Numbered from the stretch's first letter, positions 1 through 13,352 are shown. The stretch is DNA of 64,000 nucleotides from Paragordius varius (GCA_964247055.1 OZ176051.1:6076001-6140000); one strand, 5' to 3'. Numbers and translations are program-made. Notes: generated from the letters alone by a model not told the origin.

Positions 1-69
1 AATCTGGTAAAAAACAATAATCTATAATTTCCACAATCAATTACTCATAACAAAAAGAGCAGCACTATA

Positions 70-130
70 TATCAATGGTAATAAAACCGCGGCCCACGGG
101 CCTCATCGGGCCCTCAAGATTTGCGGTACA
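70..130. repeat. Relic of a hAT terminal region
   Basis: A GC-rich island in AT-rich DNA contains ACCGCGGCCCACGGGCC. It resembles the subterminal sequence just inside the left end of the hAT element at 50991 (CAAACCGCGGCCCGCAG). No partner end or target-site duplication was found, so this is only a probable fragment. Confidence 0.35.
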
Positions 131-1009
131 TATTACGGCTACCAACATAGAAGAAACTTTTCACACTATATATATTTTCAAATCTGAAAAGTAGTCTGAC
201 GACCGATTTGGTTGGTCAATTATGTTAGTTTCCTTTATAGATGTAGTCATACTTATTTTGCACTCATACATTTGGCTCTTGATTGTTTAATAAATTGAGT
301 ATGTTTTAATTTATATGATAATAAAAATGTTGTATGAAAATCATATAATGAATAGTCAGAAAATGGAACTGGTTCCACAACCTTTAACTTATTATCAGAC
401 CCATGTCCCCACTTGATCAGGGACGACCCAGCTTCCGGTAATTTTAACAGTCACCTAGGTTTCATTTTGAAAATCGTAAAACCAAACTGGTTACACCACT
501 TTTTTTGAACGGGTATATATGTATTCTCTTCACCTTTTAAAATAAACGGTATTATCTAATTGGGTGTGAAATAAATGTTTTAGGTGATAAAGAAAAGACA
601 TGACATAAGTTTTTTATCGCCGATCTTAGAGTGCAGACTTGCTGGCTAAAAAACTTGCTGAACTTGCCCTTTTTACTTCAGAGTCAAGTGTGCTTCTTTT
701 ATCACCCCTACTCTTTACAAATCCTTTTTTACGTTCGATACGAATTGGTGGCCCAAAGATCAGTTGTAATGAAGTATTTTATTAAATATGGAAGGTATGA
801 ATCGATATCAGTAGTTTACATTTTAACATTATTGATGCGCCAGAATATGAAGAAAATTTATTCAAAATGACTAGTTCATATATTAAGCTTAGGCAAAAGT
901 TTAGACAGCATTAAAATATTACTTTTTATTTTTCTGTCTTTATATTGTTTAATGCATTAATTGAGCTGTAAAATCTAAAAAAAGACATTTTTCATAAGTT
1001 TTGAGATAA

Positions 1010-1365
1010 TAATGGCGTCGAAATTTTTGTGAAAATATTTCTCAAAATTTACCTCAATAATATAGCTTTAGATTATTTTATGAAGATAAAATCTTAAATT
1101 TGAATGTAGCTCGCTTTAGTAATTTTTGGATCATCAGTTTAAATTACTGGCCTATCCAGTGCCCCTGTATCTAATTGTAAATTATTTTTGTAAAGATAAA
1201 AGCGTAAATTAAATTGAGACTAAATAGTTTTCAAATTTTATCAATTTAAAGATGGCTTATAGAAGCATAAATTTAAATTGGGACCTCAGTAGTTGTTAAA
1301 AAATCCTAACTCAAATTTAGTCTGGGGGATTTAGATGCCCCAAATGGAATCGAAGTGTTATAATC
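1010..1365 (-). repeat. Partial copy of the GATTCAAATTGGGGTA repeat family (copy C)
   Basis: The stretch ends in TAGTCTGGGGGATTTAGATG followed by CCCCAAATGGAATCGAAG. That is the terminal motif of the ~600-bp repeat also found at 7840-8470 and, inverted, at 43515-44115. It shares internal phrases such as AAATTGGGACC and AGAAGCATAAATTTAAATTG. Only one end is recognisable, so it is an old or truncated copy lying in the same orientation as the 43.5-kb copy. Confidence 0.6.
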
Positions 1366-1426
1366 TATATCTATATATTGGTTAAAATATAACTTAGAAT
1401 TCACAAAAAAATATATGTATATATAT

Positions 1427-2480
1427 TGATAGGATGGTGCTTTTGGTTTTGTCTTTTACGGGTGATTTAAGAAAGTTATTCTCACTTTTGTGGTTACTGC
1501 TCCATATCACAAAATGGCATTGTGCACATTTTGTAAGATAAAAATTTGGTGAAAGTTAAATGCTTTATTCCATAAATCATTAAAATATATATTTATTCAA
1601 AAACAATATTTTTATCAATCAGAATCATAATTAAAAGGTTAGTTTGCTTTCATATTTGGGAGAATTTTTTAGAAATCCATATATTTAACATCGATTTGAA
1701 GACGAAAAAAGAATTTACTAAATCTTCCTAGGTGGAAATGTCTTAGCATCATCAAATGTATAGAAATATTGTTTGTAGAATATTTAAAGCGTTTTAAACT
1801 GTTTCCAGCTTGCCTTAAAATGGTATGGAGTATTGCTATTTTTTAAATTTAGTATTTAATATATTCAATGATATTATTTGGAATAAAGCATTTAGCTTTT
1901 ACCAAAAACTTTTATCAATATTAATGTCAGAAAATTTTGCGGTTTTCGGAGCTATTACTCTAAATGGGAAATTATCTCAAAACCAAAAGTGCCATAATAA
2001 TGCTGATATACAGAATGTGTTTTAACACCCCGATGGACGCAGTTTTATATAACAATTTAAAGAGGTTTGCGCTATTATAATTTTGGGTGGAAAATGAAAA
2101 AATTAATTACACATATTTATTATTACCATAGATTTAACAAATTCTTATTAATGCCTAAGTTAACATCTCAAATGATGTAAGCAAATCTTAATATATCTTA
2201 CCAAATTTCGCAGAATAAAACGAAAATTAAAATAATCAGTATAAATATTGTGGCAAATTTACAGTGAATTAAATCCAATAAAATATATTATGTCCATTTG
2301 TTAAATTTTTTGATACGACCCACGAAGTCATTTGTGTTGGATATTCCTGGTGACCAAAAACAAAATGAAACAACATTACGTGACAAGCTATTTGCAAAAT
2401 TTTGGCATGCAGCATTTTTTTGTAAATTTTGAAATATATTTTTATTAGATTTAGAGTTTATAAAGAAGGTAATCGAATTC
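1427..2480. repeat. Diverged copy of a repeat shared with 37.8-39.1 kb
   Basis: The opening phrases GGTGCTTTTGGTTTTG and AAGAAAGTTATT recur at 37796-37840. The phrase AATAAAGCATTTAGCTTTTACC near 1885 recurs in similar form near 32760 and 38822. No coding potential is apparent and the boundaries are approximate. Confidence 0.4.
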
Positions 2481-3180
2481 AACTATTGATACATGTTAAA
2501 TTTTTAGTAACTCCAATAGTATTGGTATTAAATAATTTAATTAAAGGCTTTTTAACATTTATTCAGTTATAATTATTATCATTTATTGAACTCGTTCGAA
2601 TTGTGTAGCTTATAAAATAAAATGTGATAAAATATCAAATTTATATACGTTAATGTATTTAATATTGGTTCTCACGCAAAATGGAAAAATAATTTTATTA
2701 CATATAAGAAGCAATCTTAAATTTAAATTATTTCTTTAACAAAATATTCCCATATACCCGCCCAAATATAATATAAATATTCAATTTAAATATATATATA
2801 TATAGTATATAGTATTAAATCAAAATAAGTATAAAATTAAGATAAAGTTTTTAGAATTATTCTAAAATGAATTTGCATTGCAGGTGTAAGGAGGATAAAT
2901 CACTAATTATATCTATTTATATTTTGTTGGGTTTATAAAACAATTTGGTGCAGGTATAAAAATATAAAAAAAATTGGGAAAATATTGATTTATAATAAAC
3001 TTTTGAGATATAGGGGTAACACAAATGCTTTCATTTTAATTCGGAATAATAATATTTTAAGAGTAATGGTGTAACGGACCTTTGGGTTTTTTACAAATCA
3101 ATACTGTCAGGGTAGAAAAGCATATATTTTACAATGATGTATATGTGTAATACATACAAAAATTAATGACACTCCATTTT
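2481..3180. other. AT-rich stretch, nothing recognised
   Basis: No convincing exon, RNA gene or terminal repeat was seen here. A CTAATTATATCT-type AT-rich context dominates. It probably lies downstream of the minus-strand zinc-finger gene. Confidence 0.4.
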
Positions 3181-3183
3181 TAT

Positions 3184-3189
3184 TTTATT
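3184..3189 (-). terminator. Candidate polyadenylation signal AATAAA for the zinc-finger gene
   Basis: On the minus strand AATAAA lies about 510 bases after the stop codon of the zinc-finger exon. This gives a plausible 3' UTR length. The hexamer is common in DNA this AT-rich, so it is only a candidate. Confidence 0.3.
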
Positions 3190-3699
3190 TATATAAAAAA
3201 ATTTAATTAAGTACAAATATGTAAAGTATAAATTCATGCGGTGCTGCTTATGATTATAATGTAAATTAGCACAAAATTAGCATTTTATATCAATAGTTGT
3301 AATAAATAAGTATGTTGGTTGGTTGTTAATACTGCTAAAAATATGATATAAATTATATGTGTATACATATGAAAGAAAGGTGTAGGAATCATATACAATA
3401 ATATCTCTAAAACTTTGTATTGTGTAAGTGTTATAGGTTGAATTGGGAATTATATGGTTTTTTGCATTGTTTATATTACATTTTATAGTTTTGACATCAT
3501 TGGAGGAAAAAGTTGATAATATCCGACAATTTAGATTCAACCTATTCACATATATCTTCTCAAGTATCACACGAGATAATAATAATTAAACTTGAAAGAT
3601 CACAAATTTTTGAGATTTTGTACCGAAAAGGGAACAAAAATTATTATATCACATGTTTAACATTGTGTTTATCAAATCTTTTGCCATTTGAGCCCTGAC

Positions 3700-6600
3700 T
3701 TATAATGTGGTGCCGTCATTCATATTAAGGGGAATCATAATGCTTGAGTCGGCATAAGATTCGTCAACAGCTTCAAGTTTAACCTTTTCATTTTCAGTCT
3801 CTTCATTAATCAATGGTGTTGTTGGGGGTATTAAAGGAATGGAGGATGGTTGATCCAATGTATTTTCGTCGGCAGAACTAGTCAATGGTACGACACCCTT
3901 GTTTGGAACAATGACTGGTACTTTACATTTATGAATACGGAGATGACTTTGTTCGGCATAAGATTTCCCACACCGGTCACAGTTAAAAGGTTTCTTCCCT
4001 GTATGCAGGTAGTAATGTCGCTTCAAATGATAGCTATCACGAAACTCTTTACCACATGCATCGCAGGGATGTAACTTTTTAACGCGACACTTTTTATGAG
4101 CCCCGGGGATCGACGGTTTCTTTTCGCCCGATTTTTTGGGAGTTGGAGTTGTTAAAACACTACTATTGCCACCATCAATACTTGAGGTAATGTTGCACAT
4201 GCTATTTGGGTATGAATACAGTGATGATTCACCATTTACGTGATCTTTTGTAAGAATTGAATTATTATTATAATTAAATACAGGTTTGGGAATATTATTA
4301 TTATTAATGCTTTTAATAGAAGAGTTGTTAGTTTTATCATTATAAAGAGCAAAAGTATCATTTATTAGGAGTGAACTATTGTGACCATTGCCATTAACTG
4401 AGGATGGATGTGGCATTGTAGGATTTTTGTTGATACCATTACTATGACTATTGTGTGTCATATTCATTAAGTTAAGATCAGTCATAATTGGCCAATAGGG
4501 ATTATTCATAGATGCATTGTACATTTGTTGTGATAATGATCGAATCTTTGCTGCAAAATCAGTTATATTGTTGTTTGAAGGGAAAGCGTTTGTTTTGACA
4601 CCTTCTTTTATTGTGGAATTATTGTGACCGAAATTTAAAAAATCATTCATTGTTGGTCGTACGCCTATCATGCTTGAAGCTACTCCATAAGGCCATGCCG
4701 AATTAATAAACGAATTGTATAGCTGATTAGGTGATAAATTTTGTATTGGTGACGTATGAAAGTTGGTAGCAGCGGGACTATCAAAAACTTGTTTACAATT
4801 CGCATCATTAACGAATGATACCTTTTTAGATTTTGATTTAGGTACTGATTTAGACTCTTGTTGCTGGTGAATAGTTTCAGTAAATTCTGATTTAACATTT
4901 TTTTGGTCGTTTCTTGTATCATTTGCGGATTGCAACATTGAATTTAAAACGGAAAAGCTATCCTGGTACGGAGTTTGCTGTTCGCTCGATTTCCAAATTT
5001 CGGTATTATATTTATCATTTGTCGCATCTGATTTTTGTGGTTTGGATCCCAAGATACTTTCGAGGTATGGTGTCGAGGAGCAATTTATATCGTTTGATTC
5101 ATTTTCGGGTTGACCCTCTGTTTCTACAGTGGATAACGCATCATTCCTCGCATGTAACAATTCAATGAATCGATTAAAGTTAGCCTCAGCCATATCATTG
5201 TGTTCGGATTTAATCATGTGATTCTGAGATTTTGCAGTTTTTTTGACAGAAGAATTATTTTGGGTTACTGCTCCTGTGCACATTATAGTTGTTGCAGTAG
5301 AGATGGCATTCAGCGAAGTTGGACTCGGTTTAACACGACAAGTATGGTTAACAAAATGACTTCGCTCAGCAAACGCTTTAAAACAATGCGTACAATTATA
5401 CGGCTTGAGGCCTGTGTGCACGTAGGAATGTCTTTTGAGATGATAACTAGTATTGAATCGTTTCCCACATTCAAGGCATAAATGTTTCCCCTGATTAGTT
5501 GTTTGTCTCCGATTGTTGCCTGCGCTGTAACCATTGGTAACATTGTTGCCGAAACCATTAGGGCATTCATTTGCATTGGAGGAAGGGGGTGGCGTATATT
5601 TCAATGGAGAATACGTGGATGTTGACGTTGAAATGGGTGATTCTTCTACTTTATCTGTCTCATTGGTAAAACCCTTTTTCGAGGCATACGAAATAACAAA
5701 ATCTCTCACATTATTATCTAAATTCATATTATTTGGACCAATTGTCATAAATGAATCAGCAAATCCTGCATTATCTATGCCAACTTGATTCTTCTGTCTA
5801 GATTCCATATTAGTACAGTAATCGATTGATGCACTAGTACGGGTCTTTTTACGGGAAGTGCCATTATGATTTTCGTTCCTATTAGCCTTACCATCGATCT
5901 TATTTGAGTGATTATTGGTTAAAACATTGTTAGTCGAGGGGCGATAACTATTTTGTTCTTGCCCATTGTACATGTTGTAATATTCCAAAAGATTTTGATA
6001 GTACATCATATTCATGGCCATTAGAGATTCCGATTTCATAACGTTCAATTTAGTGGGGGTAGTAGAGACTGAGTGGGGAGAGGAAACTTTAGTCACCGCC
6101 TTACTTTTCTCCCCGTATAAGGTATAATAATGTTGCTTAAGAGTTTCCATATATTCTTGAATACTTTTACTAGGTGATGTGTTATCCTTAGTGTTATTAT
6201 TTGGAGTGGTCCTAATTGCATTTTTATTTTTGCCTTTGACTTGACATTTATCACCACCGTTGAATGTTAAAGACGGCGAAAGAAACGCCATAAGATTTTT
6301 GACTGGCCCATCAGTTTCATCGTCTTTCTGTGTCAATTTTTCTATACAAGCGTTAAATTCTGATTTCATAGTGCATTTCATATCAGCAATAGAGTCATTT
6401 TTGTCAGTGTTGGGGTTAACTGCAAAATAATTTTCCGTCAAAGGAATTGTACTTGCCGCAGACGAATTCTCCGAAATGATCGAAGAAATGGGAGATATGG
6501 CACCATCATTTCGTGGGATATGATGGATAATTGTGTAATTTTTCCGCTTGTTACGTTTGTTATGAGGAGCTGTTACAGTCCCTATGTCTTGGTCCATTTC

Positions 6601-6842
6601 CATATGTTTAAGAGGAGAAGAACCCGTGAGTAATATAAAATTTTTGTTTTTGTTAGCATCATTTGCATTATGGGCATAAATATCTTTGCATTTTTGTATT
6701 ATTTGTGTGTTGTTTTGTTCGCATTCTTGTAACGATGAAGGATATATCGTTTCGACACTTCCATTCACATCATCATCATTATTGTTTACAAAGTCAATCT
6801 TCTCTCTGTCAGCGAAATCTAATTTGGTTGCATTTCGATATG
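3700..6842 (-). CDS. Large 3' exon of a C2H2/C2HC zinc-finger protein
   Basis: The open frame runs to 6894 (1064 residues), but the first 17 residues look like intron: a pyrimidine-rich run ending TTATTTTTAG marks an acceptor with the exon starting at 6842. Counting from 6894, there are two separate two-finger modules. The first has Cys473, Cys476, His489, His493 and then Cys501, Cys504, His517, Cys519. The second has Cys944, Cys947, His960, His964 and then Cys972, Cys975, His988, Cys990. Each module is a C2H2 finger, an HTGxKP linker and a C2HC finger, with shared words SYHLKRH and AExSH, so one arose by internal duplication. Asn/Ser/Thr-rich low-complexity sequence separates them. This is the architecture of a nuclear DNA-binding regulator; targets cannot be inferred. 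The protein ends DGTTL before TAA. The prior exon should end with one codon base, which the strongest donor at 12636 does not supply, so a further exon is likely. Confidence 0.85.
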
Positions 6843-6894
6843 CTAAAAATAATATTAATGTTGTAAGATATGAAAAAATATTCATAAATAACAT

Positions 6895-7839
6895 TTTACA
6901 AAAAATATATCAAAAGTGTTCTGAACATATAAATTACTTTGGCACCAGGACCGATGTCGATCTAATATACGACTTTTTGATGTGAGGAAAGTTAGACAAT
7001 TACGACATTGGTATATACGCTTTTTCCGAATGCCTAAATAAATATATTAAAGAGTTTATATGAAATCTAGCATAGCACATACGAGGATTGATTTTAAATT
7101 GTATGATTTTTGCTTAATATTACTAATTTTAAGCTAAAAATATAGTTAAGTCTAAATGTTTTGAGTCCATATATTCAATGTAAAAATATAATTAACCCAT
7201 TAGCATTTAGCAAGTGGGCAGCAACAATCAAGTGAATAACAATTTTATCATTTTAATAAATTGATTTTCTGTTTAAAATAGATCTGCGCCTATTTGACAT
7301 ATCTTAAACTTCACTGATAAGTTTACGCCTGTGAATAAAAATTATGTTTAGCCATAAATATATTTTACTGGTTATCAGATATATGCCAATGTTTGTATGA
7401 AGACGAAAAATCAATGGTAAAAATATATAGTAATGAAAATTATAATTACTTTTCATGTCTTGGTTATTTGGCTTGACAAAATTGGTAAAGTCTTTGTTAA
7501 AAGCCAGTTTTTTTTCGTAGAGGCCCCCCCATACTTTGTGATTTCTAAATGATAAAAATTAAGTATATTTCAAACAACCAAATAAATAAAAAGGCCATTT
7601 TAATTAGGGGCCCGTACAAAAATTTGGATAAATTAGTAAAGATCCCTCAAACCACCTAGAAGGTCTGTTATTTGGCCCAACTAATTTATAATAAACAATT
7701 TTCTATTTTTTGAGTACAAAAAATCAATGTCCGTTTTATTGAAAGTGAATGCCTAAATATGACTAATAACAATACTTTTTAGTGTTGTTTTGATTATTTA
7801 CTAAAATATTGTTTTTAGCGATAACCGAAAAAAACACTA
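6895..7839. other. Non-coding, probably intron or 5' flank of the zinc-finger gene
   Basis: No exon was seen. AGAGGCCCCCCC near 7520 and GGGGCCCG near 7611 are a GC-rich pair in AT-rich surroundings and might be ends of a small transposon. They do not form a convincing inverted repeat. Confidence 0.35.
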
Positions 7840-8470
7840 TTCGCCATTTTATTTTTAGCACTTCGATTCAAATTGGGGTATTTAAATACCCCAGACTAAA
7901 TTTAAATTAAGATTTTTAAAAAACTACTGAAGAAAACGGTCCCAATTTAAATTTATGCTTCTATCCTGATAAATATTATATAAATATGCCAAAAAATCTT
8001 GATAAATTTTGTTTTGAAAAAAAAAGTTCCATCTCAAACCGGAGCCATTTTTATCTTAAAAATTTTTTGCAAAATATCGTCTTTATTTAATTTTAAGGGT
8101 AAAACTAAAGCTTTTATTTATATAAATTACATCTAACATTTATAGAAATAGAAAAAGCGGTTTATTTTGTATTATTTTTTAATTTTAAAATTTGACACAT
8201 GTCACGTTGACCAAATTTTTACCTTTCGGTTTTAGCTCAAAATAAGTAATATCAAGTATTTTTAAATAAAAATTTTTATATATTTCGGTTTATTAATGTT
8301 ATATAAGTGCAAAATTTTGCCATTGTTTCGATTCCTTCCATACTTTTTAAAGTATTTGATTTTAAACAGGCCTGGGGTATCCAACTACCCCAATTTGAAT
8401 CGAAGGACTAAAATGAGTGTGTTGTATCCAAGTGTTAATAAAACTATCGTAAATGTATAAAAAAGTTTAT
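7840..8470 (+). repeat. ~600-bp MITE-like repeat, copy A
   Basis: The core is bounded by inverted ends CTTCGATTCAAATTGGGGTA at 7859 and its reverse complement near 8409. Just inside the left end sits a small palindrome, GGGGTATTTAAATACCCC. The flank beyond the right end (ACTAAAATGAGTGTGTTG) is also shared with copy B, so the true element is larger than the obvious inverted repeats. No open frame is present. Copy B at 43515-44115 is inverted relative to this one, and a partial copy C lies at 1010-1365. Confidence 0.75.
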
Positions 8471-10083
8471 ATTTATATATTTTTTAAGTGAACATTATAT
8501 CTTATAGATGAACAATAAAGGTGGATTTATGATGTGTTGTTAAAAAATTTGAATGAAACATTTGGTAGGTGTTGTGTTAAAAATTTATAAATGGTGATTG
8601 AAATAGATTCTAAAAAATTTAATAAAACATTAACACTAATAATTGATTTACAAAGAGAGGGAATTAGGTATGGTTTTAAAATTTAATTGCTGTGCACATA
8701 AATTCATTCTCATGTAATGGAATATTAATGGGATACACTTTTTATTGACCAATAATCACTTTAGTAGCCAACAATAACGGGATTTACAGCTATGCACTGA
8801 TCTTTTAGAGTTACAACGAAGGTGCATATGAATATCAGGTTGTTAGACAAGTGGTCATGTAAGAGTTTCAAAAGTAAATTGGTATATTACAATCGTTCCA
8901 ATATTTTTGAAAAATAAACACTTTTTTAGCAAAAACTGTTAATTTCTTTGTCGCGTAATGAACATTCTGCAAAAATTAGGAATCAAAGATAAAAAGGGTA
9001 TCAGGTGATATCTTAACTTCTCAAAAAAATATGAAAATGAATTTGGGGTTTTCAGGGAATTTGATTAGAAAAGTGTCATATTTTGCATTATGAATGTTTT
9101 AAAAAAAAGATATATGCATTACTTTAAAATGGTGTTGTAGAGTATCTCTAATTTTATCCGCACACCTACACAACACATTTACACTTTATCATTTTGTAAT
9201 TATTTATTATAATGTTACAATATATGGATGATATGAAACGAATAGAGGAGATATGTCAACCAAAATTATTTTTGACCACACATATCATGGCGTGATAATG
9301 GACTATCCTATTAACATCAAGCGCGCGCACTACACTCACAACCTTTATTTATTTGTCCCACCAAAAACTTTATTTTTTTCATAAATTTATTACTTATAAT
9401 GTCCTTTCCTCCTAATGACATGAAAAATGTGTTTTGCGCGAGGTTTGAAAATAAATAATTTTAAATAATTCATATGAAATTTATGGGGAAAATATAGAAA
9501 AACCCATCGGATAATTACTTTTTAAAAGGGATAAAATTAAACGACAAAGGTGTCGCCAGTTTGCTTTTATATTAAAAATGGCGAATGTTTTGTGATAAAA
9601 TAAAGTAGTTTTCTATGTACCTCAATATTAAACAGGGTCGGTTGTGACCGTATAATTGGATTCATATCCGCTTTTAATAATAATTGCCAGCCAAAGTAAA
9701 CATATGCTCATCATTGATTGTATAAATTTTAAATATAAAATTTAGAAACAAAGTTTTTACGTTTTTCATTAAACTACAACATATGTATTTTTGTTGGATT
9801 GGTTATTTCTATCGAGAATGCAAGGCAAGAATAAGTATTAGACCGGATATATTTATTAAGTCCGAAATCGAACCCATTTAACAGTATAAACTTGCGAAAT
9901 TATGAATAAGTTTTTTTTAAGCATAAACCAAAATATTGATATGATTTTTTGGCTAAAATTTTGCCAAAGATTTTATAAATTTGATTTCATTTCCATAAAA
10001 ATACAAGATATTAATCAGCCTAATAGAGGAATTTAATTAAATTCGTGAAATTTTATAATTATTATAACAAGCAAAGTATCGTT
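8471..10083. other. Gene-free AT-rich stretch
   Basis: No exon or complete mobile element was recognised. The sequence is compatible with intron of a minus-strand gene spanning 3.7-13.5 kb. Confidence 0.35.
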
Positions 10084-10298
10084 CAGAGGCGTAGCTTGCA
10101 TTTCTGGCGCCCCCTTCCCTCCATGTAACCCCTTGCATTTTAAAAAATAGTTAAATTCAAACCGAGGTCATGACCACTCATAAAAGGGTGTATTACTTAA
10201 AATAATAACTTTTTAATACGCATTTTTTAAAATAAATTGAAAAAATTTTAAAATACGGTGGCATCACCCCCCATATTCTTCCCCTAGCTGCGCCTGCG
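10084..10298. mobile_element. hAT-type MITE, 215 bp
   Basis: The ends are CAGAGGCGTAGCT and, reading inward from the right, CGCAGGCGCAGCT (10 of 13 identical). The element is flanked by GTATCGTT at 10076-10083 and GTATGGTT at 10299-10306, an 8-bp target-site duplication with one mismatch. Length, GC-rich ends and the 8-bp duplication fit a non-autonomous hAT. It has no coding capacity. Confidence 0.7.
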
Positions 10299-10722
10299 GT
10301 ATGGTTTAACTAGCCGCTTTTATTTTTGTTCATATATTACCTCTAAAAGAGTACTTTAAAGAAATTACATTTTATATATACAAAAATATGCGTAATCAAC
10401 CTTTAATTTAATGATATAATATGTGTGTGTGTCGATTAAAAATTGGTTGGTTGTTGGCATTAACATTAGGTGTGTCTCTATTTAATTTTTTTAACGCAGT
10501 TAGCCATTACACTTCATAACATTGTATAAAAATAATTATACACATTACAATTTCGGTTTGATTTTAAACCAAAACTATCACTAACGCTTATTTTGTCCGT
10601 TTGTGGTTAAATTGGTTGGTTATAGAGTAAATTAGGCCTTTAAACTTAATCATTTAGCCAGGGGAAATAAATTTATATATATACTTAATATTTCAATTGT
10701 ATTGTACAGCACTAGTTTAATG

Positions 10723-10764
<42 letters not shown>

Positions 10765-12636
10765 CACAGGACATTATAGCAACATATATTTGAAAGAAGG
10801 CCTGCTTGCTTGCCTGCCTTTTTGGAGCTTTGCCAAAGGCTAAAAAATATTTTGGCGAACACACACAAAAAAATGGAGATTAATATCGATTTTTCTCCAT
10901 TATTTTTAGTGTTTGTGTGTTGGTTAATATATTATGATTTTGATTGTTATTAGGAGTTTTACATTAATAGCACATACACAATATTTTTGGCGAACTATGC
11001 GAAAAACGCCATAACAAAGTATATCCATCCATATCACATAGAGGTTCTCTGTGTGTTCGTTTATGTTATATCGTGTAGTTTGGAGCAAAGAATTATGACC
11101 AAAAAAAATATATTATTTTTTCGAAATGTGAAGTGCGATTAGAAGCTGGCTAAGATAGGTATAGGGAGAAACATTGTTTTTGAAATTGCTATGTCATAAA
11201 CAAACACAGAAATGCATATACGTAGTAAAAGGCTGTGATGTTGGTTGGACACACTCTTTTTGATATCCTCCATCCATTTAACTTTAGAGAGGAAGAGTAA
11301 GAAATAAAAGATATAAAAACATTTGGAGCCATCCCATATTTCTTATTCAAAAGATTATTAATGTGTGATTGGTTGGTGTATATGCGTTTTATTCTACATT
11401 ACAAATAATTGGCTTTTATGCTTGAAACGCTGTTTCATACATGTAACGATTTCACCGCAAAATTCAAAAGTTTATTGACCTTTTTGTTGATAAAATAAGG
11501 GAGAGTTGGGTAAACATATTAAGCCTTAAAAACCATGTAAGCAGCGTAAATGGTCCCAAGCTATATTTTTTGTCCACACACAAAAATTATAAAGCGTAAG
11601 AGCTCTATTATAAGCCATATCTGTATTTTAGATAGCTAAAAGGGTATTAAATTTAATCGTGTGTTGCCATATATGCGATTTTTCGTTTTTATTAATACAT
11701 TTTAAAACTATGGGGAGAAAAAACATTATACAATTAAATACGTAACTAATAAACTGAAAAATCTCATACATGGCAACAGACAGTAAATTAAATACCCTTT
11801 TAGTCATTTAAATTACAGATATGACCTATAATAATGCTCATTACTGTATTAGGATACCTCAATTCTATTTTGTCGATATATCGTCCGTCCAAAATTATTT
11901 TAATCGTGCTAAAAAGTTACATAAATAAAAATTGCACACAATAAATTATGAAAATTACGGAAAAAAATGTACAAAACATATGTTAAAGAGTAGTTTGTGG
12001 TTTTTTTCCTCGCTGTACAAACAAAATAGCGCATTTACACACACATACATATAGCCAATGGGAAAATTCCTTATGCCAGCCTTTTTTTCGTATATTTTAT
12101 TATTATAAAGAATATCCCCTACAATGAATGCGTCCTTGGTGTGTGCATGAAAAAAAAAGTTGTGTGGAGCGTTTTTATAATAATAATATATCTAACTGTT
12201 GGCTGGCTATATGTGTGTGTTATTACAATTCCAAACGCATGATATCAATAATAAAATTAAATTTTTTATAAAAACAGTTATTCTCTTGGTATGTGATAGA
12301 TATATTTGATAAATTGGGAATTTAAATCTAATAATACTAAAAAATTAATCTTAGAATGCAATGTAGTATATGAAATATGTGAACCATAAAATATTTTTGA
12401 AAAAAAACAACTTAGGCACCAAGTATTAACCCATGTAAAAAGATGGTCCTATTTATTATGATTATGGTCTAAAGTATAAGAAACTCCATGGTTTAATTAA
12501 ATAGTATAGAAAAATGTAAAAATAATATTGCTTATTCTTATTAAGGTTTTAAATAAAGACAATTTAATTAATGCCCACTTCAAAAATTTTTGTTAATGTA
12601 AAAAATATCGGCTAAATACAAAATTTTTATTCGTAC
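10299..12636. other. Gene-free stretch between the two minus-strand exons
   Basis: It contains a TA microsatellite at 10722-10760 and many GTGTG/TTGGTTGG runs. No further exon could be supported, although the phase mismatch between flanking exons suggests a small one could lie here or in 6.9-10.1 kb. Confidence 0.35.
10722..10760. repeat. (TA)n microsatellite
   Basis: An almost uninterrupted TA dinucleotide tract, probably length-polymorphic. Shorter tracts occur at about 14076-14097, 14478-14496 and 19876-19898. Confidence 0.9.
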
Positions 12637-13352
12637 CTTTTATTCTTTAACGGCGGTTTTGTGCCGAATTTTCGGCAATGCGTTTGAATGTACAGTTGTG
12701 TCCTTGGTTTATTAGCTGGCGCATTTGCATTGTTGATATTGTTTTTATCCTTGAATATGGGTATGCGTTTAATAATCAATTTTTTGATAACTTGGTGTTT
12801 TTCAACTTTATGTTTTCCGAATCCGTTAACATTTTTATGGCCTGTCTCCCCTTTAAAACGTTGTACGGGATCAGATTTAGAATTATTATCACCGTTTGGC
12901 ATATTGTCATAGGTAGTAGATGATCCGTTACAAGTTGTATTATGATTTGTGCGAATAACAGACAATCTATTAGAGTTGGTTGTGGTGTTGCTATTTACCA
13001 TCATACTTGATGTAACAGTTGGAGCGGAATACTTGATTAGCATGTGACCAGTGAGATTGGTTGTTAGCAAAAAGTTTGACGTTTGCGGTGTTAAAAACGG
13101 ATTTGAATGCCGTAAAGAAGACGAAATTTGTTTATGAGGATGGGGTGTGTCAATGTTTTGTGTGTTGTTGTGTTCAAAATGACAATTCTCATCGGGCAAG
13201 TCATCAGGTCCATTTGAATCTGACGAAGTTATGGAGGATTTGGGTATTCCGTCAAAACTATTATTTGATATTCCATTATAGCCATTACAATGAGTGTTTC
13301 CGCTTGTTGGCGTGGATACAATGATATGGTGACGATCAAAATCGGTTTCCAT
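12637..13352 (-). CDS. Ser/Thr/Asn-rich exon, probable 5' coding exon of a nuclear protein
   Basis: The frame starts at an ATG (METDFDRHH) and runs 238 codons plus two bases to a donor, AAAAG|GTACGA, at 12637/12636. Without splicing it would end five codons later at TAA. The first two thirds are low-complexity Ser/Thr/Asn; the C-terminal third is strongly basic (GKHKVEKHQVIKKLIIKR), as in nuclear or nucleic-acid-binding proteins. It shares strand and composition with the zinc-finger exon 5.8 kb downstream and may be the same gene. Its phase (two spare bases) does not fit the acceptor at 6843; it would fit a weaker internal acceptor, CTGACAG|A, about 40 bases further in, or require an intermediate exon. 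No domain is recognised. Confidence 0.55.

Noticed and set aside
3850-5788. Several 70-90-codon plus-strand frames across 3.8-5.8 kb
   Set aside because: They are antisense to the zinc-finger exon and have no domain or splice evidence.
6843-6894. ATG and 17 hydrophobic residues at the start of the zinc-finger frame, looking like a signal peptide
   Set aside because: The stretch is a pyrimidine-rich intron end finishing in TTTTTAG; a nuclear zinc-finger protein would not need it.
7500-7640. GC-rich pair AGAGGCCCCCCC and GGGGCCCG as possible transposon ends
   Set aside because: They do not pair beyond a few bases and no flanking duplication is visible.
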